Of a stretch of DNA of 8,453 bases, positions 4,768-8,453 are shown piece after piece. The first letter of the stretch is position 1. Each line of letters opens with the position of its first letter. Under the pieces are notes generated by a model. The model was not told where the DNA came from. It ran no database searches and was given only the letters and a program-made list of their open reading frames with translations. Made by a program: the position numbers and the translations under genes. This stretch comes from an uncultured Bacillaceae bacterium (GTDB taxonomy: Bacteria; Bacillota; Bacilli; Bacillales; Caldibacillaceae): the NCBI GenBank assembly GCA_937983015.1, contig CALKAK010000187.1, positions 1-8,453 of the forward strand. Reading direction: 5' to 3'.

Positions 4768-6311
4768 ACCCGACGTATTTTTTATTCTTGCTCTACATAA
4801 TCGTCTGCACGTTGATCATCACGTACTGGGCGGCCAAGCGAACAAAAACGACACCGCGCTTTTATGTTGCCGCCGGAAAATTAACCGGTTATCAAAACGG
4901 GATGGCCATTGCCGGGGATTTTATCAGCGCCGCTTCCTTTCTTGGCATAATCGGTATGGTTGCACTACGGGGATACGATGGCTTTTTATATTCGATCGGG
5001 TTTTTGGTTTCCTACATCGTTGTCTTGTTTTTGATCGCCGAACCGATTCACCGTCTCGGAAAATATTCCCTAGGGGATGTCGTTTGCGCACGCTTTCCCG
5101 ACCGCAATATGCGTTTGATGATGGCCCTTGGAACAGTAATTATTTCCATATTTTACATGATACCCCAACTTGTCGCTTCAGGATTCTTACTGCGGCTTTT
5201 ACTGAATCTAGATTATTCTTTCTCGGTGTTGATCGTCGGAATATTGATGACCATCTATGTCGTCACCGGTGGGATGATCGCCACCTCCTGGGTACAGATT
5301 GTGAAAACCGTTCTTTTGATGTCCGGTACATTTCTCCTCACCTTGATTGTGTTCTCACATTTTAATTGGAATGTGGAATATTTGATTGAAAAAGTAAAAG
5401 AAGGAACCCCATTTGGCAAGGATTTTTTCCTCCCGGGCCATCTGTTTGCCAATCCCGTTGAATTTTTGTCACTGCAATTATCCCTTGTGCTCGGTACAGC
5501 AGGGTTACCGCATATATTGATCCGCTTGTTTACAGTAAGGAATACGTTTCAAGTTCGCCGGTCATTAATCAGTTCCACCTGGATCATCGGCAGTTTCTAT
5601 TCCATGACATTATTATTAGGTTTCGGTACCGTGGCGCTTCTCGGTCATGAGCAATTGAATGCACTCGATCCGACGGGGAATATTGCGGCCCCTTTGTTGG
5701 CCTATACTGTTGGGGGAGATTTTCTGTTAGCATTTATTGCCGCGATCGCCTTTACGACGATCATCGCCGTCGTTGCAGGGTTGGTGATCGCTGCGACTAC
5801 TGCTTTTTCGCATGATATTGTCCACCATATTTGGAAAAAGGGTCGCTCGACCGAGAAAGAACAATTACGAGCAGCGCGCTTATCTGCCCTAGCGATTGGG
5901 ATGATTTCCACCCTCTTCGCCTTGAGTCTAGAAACGATCAATGTGACATTCCTCGTTTCCATCACTTTTATCGTTGCAGCATCGAGTATTTTCCCGGTTT
6001 TACTATTAACGATTTACTGGAAAAGATTTACAAAAATAGGTGCATTCACAGGTTTTGCCACGGGACTTTTAAGCTCCTTGCTCCTCGTTATTTTCGGACC
6101 GCATGTGATGAACCCGATCGATGGCTGGATCCGCGAGGAACCCCTGTTTTCCCTGTACAATCCCGGGATTATTTCCATTCCGCTCGGCTTTTGCGGGGCC
6201 ATAGCCGGCTCATTGTTATCGCGAAAAAGGTCGGCAAATGAATTTGAACGATTTTTCGCACGCGCCCAGCTCGGAGTAGATGCAGGGAGAGATGGCAAAT
6301 GGAAAGTTTGA
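4764..6311 (+). CDS. actP: Sodium:solute symporter, ActP-like (acetate/short monocarboxylate uptake)
   Basis: This 515-residue polytopic membrane protein belongs to the sodium:solute symporter (SSS) family and has about 13 helices. It resembles cation/acetate symporters: GDFISAASFLG at residues 51-61 in the first core helix, the TVIISIFYMIPQLVASG segment, the VVTGGMIATSWVQIVKT loop, and AFTTIIAVVAGLVIAATTAF followed by SHDI, which carries the paired Thr expected at the Na2 site. It should import acetate, pyruvate or a related monocarboxylate with sodium; the substrate cannot be fixed from sequence. It is slightly shorter than E. coli ActP (549 residues). A strong AAGGAGGA precedes ATG 4764, and the start overlaps the DUF485 stop. 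The end overlaps the kinase gene by 13 bases. The neighbouring LytS/LytR pair suggests substrate-induced expression, and the cre site suggests glucose repression. The symbol is by family resemblance. Confidence 0.88.
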   Translation: MNPTYFLFLLYIIVCTLIITYWAAKRTKTTPRFYVAAGKLTGYQNGMAIAGDFISAASFLGIIGMVALRGYDGFLYSIGFLVSYIVVLFLIAEPIHRLGKYSLGDVVCARFPDRNMRLMMALGTVIISIFYMIPQLVASGFLLRLLLNLDYSFSVLIVGILMTIYVVTGGMIATSWVQIVKTVLLMSGTFLLTLIVFSHFNWNVEYLIEKVKEGTPFGKDFFLPGHLFANPVEFLSLQLSLVLGTAGLPHILIRLFTVRNTFQVRRSLISSTWIIGSFYSMTLLLGFGTVALLGHEQLNALDPTGNIAAPLLAYTVGGDFLLAFIAAIAFTTIIAVVAGLVIAATTAFSHDIVHHIWKKGRSTEKEQLRAARLSALAIGMISTLFALSLETINVTFLVSITFIVAASSIFPVLLLTIYWKRFTKIGAFTGFATGLLSSLLLVIFGPHVMNPIDGWIREEPLFSLYNPGIISIPLGFCGAIAGSLLSRKRSANEFERFFARAQLGVDAGRDGKWKV

Positions 6312-8062
6312 CGATCACATTGTTTGAGCGCTTGGGAATCCTTCTTGTCATCGCCTTCGTCATGACACGTACACCGGGTTTTAAATCGTTATTGTATCGC
6401 AGATACAGTGTGAAAATGTCGCTTGTTCACGCTTGCGTTTTTGGTTTATTTGGCATCGGGGCGACGATGGTGGGGATCATCATTGAACCAGGGGGAACGG
6501 TGAAGCACGATCTGATTCTCTTTCCTGTGAGTTCAGATCAATTTGTTGTCAGTTTAAGTCTAGTTGCTATCGTTATTGCCGGTCTTTTAGGTGGACCAGT
6601 GCTTGGATTTTTGGCCGGCCTTATTGCCGGGAGCCATTTATTGTTTTTAGGTGGTCTCGGCTCTTTAGCCAATGGTTTTGTGAACCCGATAACGGGACTT
6701 TTGGCCGGACTCACTGCACGATTTTTTTCCAATGAACGGGTTATTTCTGCTTTAAAGGCTTTGTTCATCGGAGTTTTCCCACCGATTCTTCATATGCAGT
6801 TGATGTTAATTTTATATACGGATCAGGCCGTGGCTATGGTGAATATGATCGGACTTCCGCTCGTATTATCCAATAGCACGGCAATCGCTATTTTCACCGC
6901 CATGATCGGTGTCGTCTTACGAGAACAAGAGAATGAGGCGGCCCTTGCTTCTAAACAGGCCCTGACGATCGCAAAAGAAGCGCTACCTTTTTTGAAAAAA
7001 GATGCGCCGGTTGATGTGGCGAGGGGGATCGCCGATTTGTTATTCAGCCGGTTGAAGCCAGCGGCGGTGGCGGTATCTGATGAAAGGGAGGTTCTTGCCT
7101 ATAAGGGGGTAGGGGGTGATCATCATTTAATCGGTGATCCCATTCAGGCACCGCTAGCCCTCCAGGCCATTCGCGAGAAAAAAATGCAGGTCGCCTATAT
7201 TAAAGGGGATTTAAATTGTTCGTATCATACGTGTCCCCTGGAAGCGGCCATTTACATTCCAGTGGAAGAGGATCATCAGGTAAGTTTTTTGATCACGCTA
7301 TATTTTCGGAAGCCGGAACATATCTCACCGGTGGAACTGATGATGGCTCAGGGGCTCGGACAATTCATGTCCGATCAATTAAACATGCTCGCTGCCGAGA
7401 AATTGAAAAGCCATATTCGCGATACAAAACTGCGCAATTTACAGGCCCAGATCAATCCCCATTTCCTTTTTAACACCTTGCAATTGATCGCCGGTCTGAT
7501 CCGTGAAAATCCGGAAAGTGCCCGTCACACCACCTTGCAACTCGCCAGTTACATGCGGTTCAATTTACGCCTTTTATCAAAATCTCTCGTCGAACTGGAA
7601 AAAGAGGTGGAGCATGCAGAAGCGTATACCGCCATCATCCAGGAACGCTTTAAAGGCCGTTTGACGATCACATTCAAGCGTCCACAAGATCTCGCCAATA
7701 TATTTATTCCACCGGCAACGATCCAACCGCTTATTGAAAACGCCGTTCAGCATGGCTTAAAAAATGTTATTCATAATGCCAGGGTTGAGGTAGTAATCGA
7801 GAAAAAGAGTGGCCGGGTCGACTTTATCGTGCGGGATAACGGTCAAGGTTTTCCCGAGAAGATTCTACCGTTCGTCGGTAAACAACCGATCACTGAGAGT
7901 GCAAAAGGAGGAACCGGGATCTATAATGTAAACCAGCGTTTAATTCAACTTTTAGGGGAGAATAGTCAGCTTAAAATCCGTAATTTGCCTGAAGGGGGAA
8001 GTGAGGTCCGTTTTTCCATCATGATTCCACAAAAAGTGCGAGAAGGGAGGATGAGTGGATGA
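6299..8062 (+). CDS. lytS: LytS-type membrane sensor histidine kinase
   Basis: This 587-residue kinase has the complete LytS architecture. Residues about 1-210 are membrane helices of the 5TMR_LYT type, with the conserved GPVLGFLAGLIAGSHLLFLG and NGFVNPITGLLAGL stretches. About 225-365 is a GAF-like domain containing the C307-x4-C312 pair followed by PLEAAIYIP. The His_kinase region has its phosphoacceptor His388 in QINPHFLFNTLQ. The ATPase domain shows the N box PLIENAVQHG (Glu480, Asn481), the G1 box DNGQG (513-517) and GGTGIYNVNQRL (537-548). The family autophosphorylates and signals to a LytTR regulator; known members respond to pyruvate (B. subtilis LytS, E. coli BtsS) or related signals. 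AGGGAGA lies 8 bases before ATG 6299, inside the symporter gene, and the stop overlaps the regulator start by 4 bases. Its place directly behind a monocarboxylate symporter supports a carboxylate-sensing role, which is inference. Confidence 0.92.
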   Translation: MESLTITLFERLGILLVIAFVMTRTPGFKSLLYRRYSVKMSLVHACVFGLFGIGATMVGIIIEPGGTVKHDLILFPVSSDQFVVSLSLVAIVIAGLLGGPVLGFLAGLIAGSHLLFLGGLGSLANGFVNPITGLLAGLTARFFSNERVISALKALFIGVFPPILHMQLMLILYTDQAVAMVNMIGLPLVLSNSTAIAIFTAMIGVVLREQENEAALASKQALTIAKEALPFLKKDAPVDVARGIADLLFSRLKPAAVAVSDEREVLAYKGVGGDHHLIGDPIQAPLALQAIREKKMQVAYIKGDLNCSYHTCPLEAAIYIPVEEDHQVSFLITLYFRKPEHISPVELMMAQGLGQFMSDQLNMLAAEKLKSHIRDTKLRNLQAQINPHFLFNTLQLIAGLIRENPESARHTTLQLASYMRFNLRLLSKSLVELEKEVEHAEAYTAIIQERFKGRLTITFKRPQDLANIFIPPATIQPLIENAVQHGLKNVIHNARVEVVIEKKSGRVDFIVRDNGQGFPEKILPFVGKQPITESAKGGTGIYNVNQRLIQLLGENSQLKIRNLPEGGSEVRFSIMIPQKVREGRMSG

Positions 8063-8355
8063 AGATCCGTGCCATGATCGCAGAGGATGAACAAATGGCG
8101 AGAAAAGAATTAGAGTATCTTTTACAAGATGAAAAGGATGTGATCATCACTCCCCATGCCGAAACGGGGGAACAAACGATCGAACTATATCTAACCCATC
8201 GTCCTGATGTAATTTTTCTTGATGTGGAAATGCCGGGATTATCGGGGATTGAGGCATCCCGGCAGATCATAAAAGAAGCAGGAGTACAAGCGCCTTTATT
8301 CGTTTTCACGACCGCTTATGATGAGGATCCCTGCGATATCCCTTGCAGAATATGA
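8059..8355 (+). pseudogene. lytR: LytTR-class response regulator, receiver domain truncated
   Basis: The ORF starts 9 bases after AAGGGAGG and overlaps the kinase stop (ATGA). Residues 1-89 are a normal receiver domain: acidic pair Glu9/Asp10, phosphoacceptor Asp55 in FLDVEMPGLSGIE, and the switch Thr at 84-85 in VFTTAYDE. Family members would then continue through the last helices, the conserved Lys and a LytTR DNA-binding domain, about 240 residues in all. Here similarity ends exactly at GGATCC (8325-8330); nine unrelated residues and a stop follow. Without its conserved Lys and DNA-binding domain the product cannot act as a transcription factor. Either the gene is truncated by a rearrangement or the sequence is joined artificially there. 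Before the break it is clearly the partner of the adjacent kinase. The symbol follows S. aureus usage; the B. subtilis equivalent is called lytT. Confidence 0.8.
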
Positions 8356-8451
8356 CTCCTGCTTCAGCATTTCCCCCGGCGGTTCCCCTGTCACCTTATG
8401 GTACTTAACCTGTCGTGCGTACCAGTTTTCAAAGCTCTCGATCACGACCCG
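8296..8451 (-). CDS. Partial unknown protein on the opposite strand, entering from the window edge
   Basis: From the right edge leftward, one - strand frame is open for 51 codons and ends in TAA at 8298-8296. The portion right of 8330 has a protein-like composition (for example VVIESFENWYARQVKYHK, then GEPPGEMLKQ and SARDIAGIL), whereas the last codons run antisense through the receiver gene. The start lies beyond the window. I do not recognise the family. The frame crosses the GGATCC junction, so its natural end is probably not the TAA seen here. Confidence 0.4.
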   Translation of the reverse strand, partial: RVVIESFENWYARQVKYHKVTGEPPGEMLKQESYSARDIAGILIISGRENE

Positions 8452-8453
8452 CA

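Noticed and set aside
5831..6241. 136-codon + strand ORF inside the symporter gene and several antisense ORFs in the symporter and kinase genes
   Set aside because: All lie in alternative frames of strongly conserved genes and have shadow-frame composition without translation signals.

Overview
The window looks like chromosomal DNA of a low-to-moderate GC Gram-positive bacterium, most likely a member of the Bacillaceae. Ribosome-binding sites are strong (AAGGAGGA type), promoters are sigma-A-like, a candidate CcpA (cre) site is present, and the gene families (UPF0756/DUF441, SdpI, LytS-type kinase, ActP-like symporter with a DUF485 partner) are typical of that group. I cannot name the species. 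No rRNA, tRNA, CRISPR array or intact insertion sequence was seen.

Left part (1-1340, + strand): a small four-helix membrane protein of the UPF0756/DUF441 family (YtwI-like), transcribed alone from an extended -10 promoter and closed by a clear intrinsic terminator. It is followed by a short Cys4 zinc-binding protein with a very acidic tail and unknown function.

Middle part (about 1341-4104, mostly - strand): a low-density region that appears to be decaying. An intact L-aspartate dehydrogenase gene (nadX-like) is followed 49 bp downstream by a peptidase S51 (peptidase E-like) gene. That second gene can be read end to end only by crossing two in-frame TAA codons and two single-base deletions. 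Further right, an SdpI-family membrane protein gene is split between two overlapping frames and lacks the usual N-terminal extracytoplasmic segment. The spacers hold AT-rich sequence, two overlapping hairpins and a 40-codon ORF of unknown status.

Right part (4411-8355, + strand): a tightly coupled operon encoding a DUF485 small membrane protein, an ActP-like sodium:solute symporter for short monocarboxylates, a LytS-type membrane histidine kinase (5TMR_LYT, GAF, His_kinase, HATPase) and a LytTR-class response regulator. Each junction overlaps by 4 to 13 bases. The promoter (TTTACA, 17 bp, TAATAT) has a 13/14 match to the cre consensus lying over its -35 box, so catabolite repression is likely. 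An inverted repeat 31 bp further upstream is a candidate activator site. The simplest model is that the kinase and regulator sense an external carboxylate (pyruvate or acetate, by analogy with LytST and BtsSR) and control the symporter beside them.

The response regulator stops matching its family abruptly at a GGATCC at 8325-8330, before its last receiver strand and the whole DNA-binding domain. What follows reads best as an unrelated partial protein on the - strand. This is either a real rearrangement or a chimeric join, and the end of the window should be treated with caution.
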